Program-made: the position numbers and the translations under genes
Notes under the pieces: generated by a model
What the model was told of the DNA's origin: nothing
Seen by the model: the letters and a program-made list of their open reading frames with translations, nothing else
Databases searched by the model: none
Shown: piece by piece, positions 63,982 through 64,000 of the stretch
Layout: each line of letters opens with the position of its first letter
Numbering within the stretch: position 1 is the first letter of the stretch
Assembly (NCBI GenBank): GCA_033964015.1
Contig: CM066923.1
Span: forward strand, 22,759,086 to 22,823,085
Direction: 5' to 3'
DNA: 64,000 nucleotides
Origin: Scolanthus callimorphus
Lineage: Eukaryota; Cnidaria; Anthozoa; Actiniaria; Edwardsiidae

Positions 63982-64000
63982 TGGCCCATCATCAACCGAG
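63982..64000. repeat. Family F7 element, cut by the window edge
   Basis: 'GGCCCATCATCAACCGAG' matches one end of the element at 14708-14831. Confidence 0.6.

Overview
This window is animal nuclear DNA. It has spliced genes with short phase-1 extracellular exons, and introns packed with inverted-repeat (MITE-like) elements, tRNA-derived SINEs, minisatellites and a decayed non-LTR retrotransposon. VWA domains, divergent Ig domains and a Cys module of the 'GCYN...FG...G-EC.SG' type point to an anthozoan cnidarian, most likely a coral or anemone. That assignment is inference from protein style. All recognised coding sequence is on the minus strand, so genes read from high to low coordinates.

Gene 1 (63943 down to the stop at 22184; its 5' end lies beyond the window) has 26 recognised exons and about 1,960 codons. 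The order is: Cys module 1; Ig1; VWA-a; Ig2, Ig3, Ig4, Ig5; VWA-b; VWA-c; Cys module 2; Cys module 3; a long Gly/Ser-rich repeat; a Lys/Arg-rich tail with furin-like sites. Most neighbouring domains are joined by separate tiny exons of 15-87 nt that encode Pro/Thr/Lys linkers. Nearly every junction is phase 1, so domains and linkers could be skipped without losing frame. Exceptions are the intron inside Ig1 (phase 0) and the exit of Cys module 2 (phase 0, which does not fit the next exon). Ig5 carries an apparent 1-nt deletion.

Gene 2 starts about 1 kb downstream on the same strand. It has a signal-peptide exon (21133-21058), a charged exon, a very long Thr-rich mucin-like region in two exons (17087-15713 and 14501-14337), a Pro/Thr linker and one VWA domain split over three exons (7583-2769). 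It runs off the left edge. The Thr-rich exon carries an apparent 1-nt deletion near 16092. Two of its exons end inside tandem arrays that copy the exon end together with its splice donor.

Both genes look like secreted matrix, mucus or surface proteins, and may be related members of a local VWA-gene cluster. Repeats fill the rest: a 70-bp satellite (55682-57006), a 22-bp minisatellite (38306-38776), a 66-bp minisatellite (45270-45782), many fold-back elements present in two or three copies, SINEs, and a CR1/L2-like LINE (9208-13075) with several frame breaks. No bacterial operon, CRISPR array or rRNA was seen.
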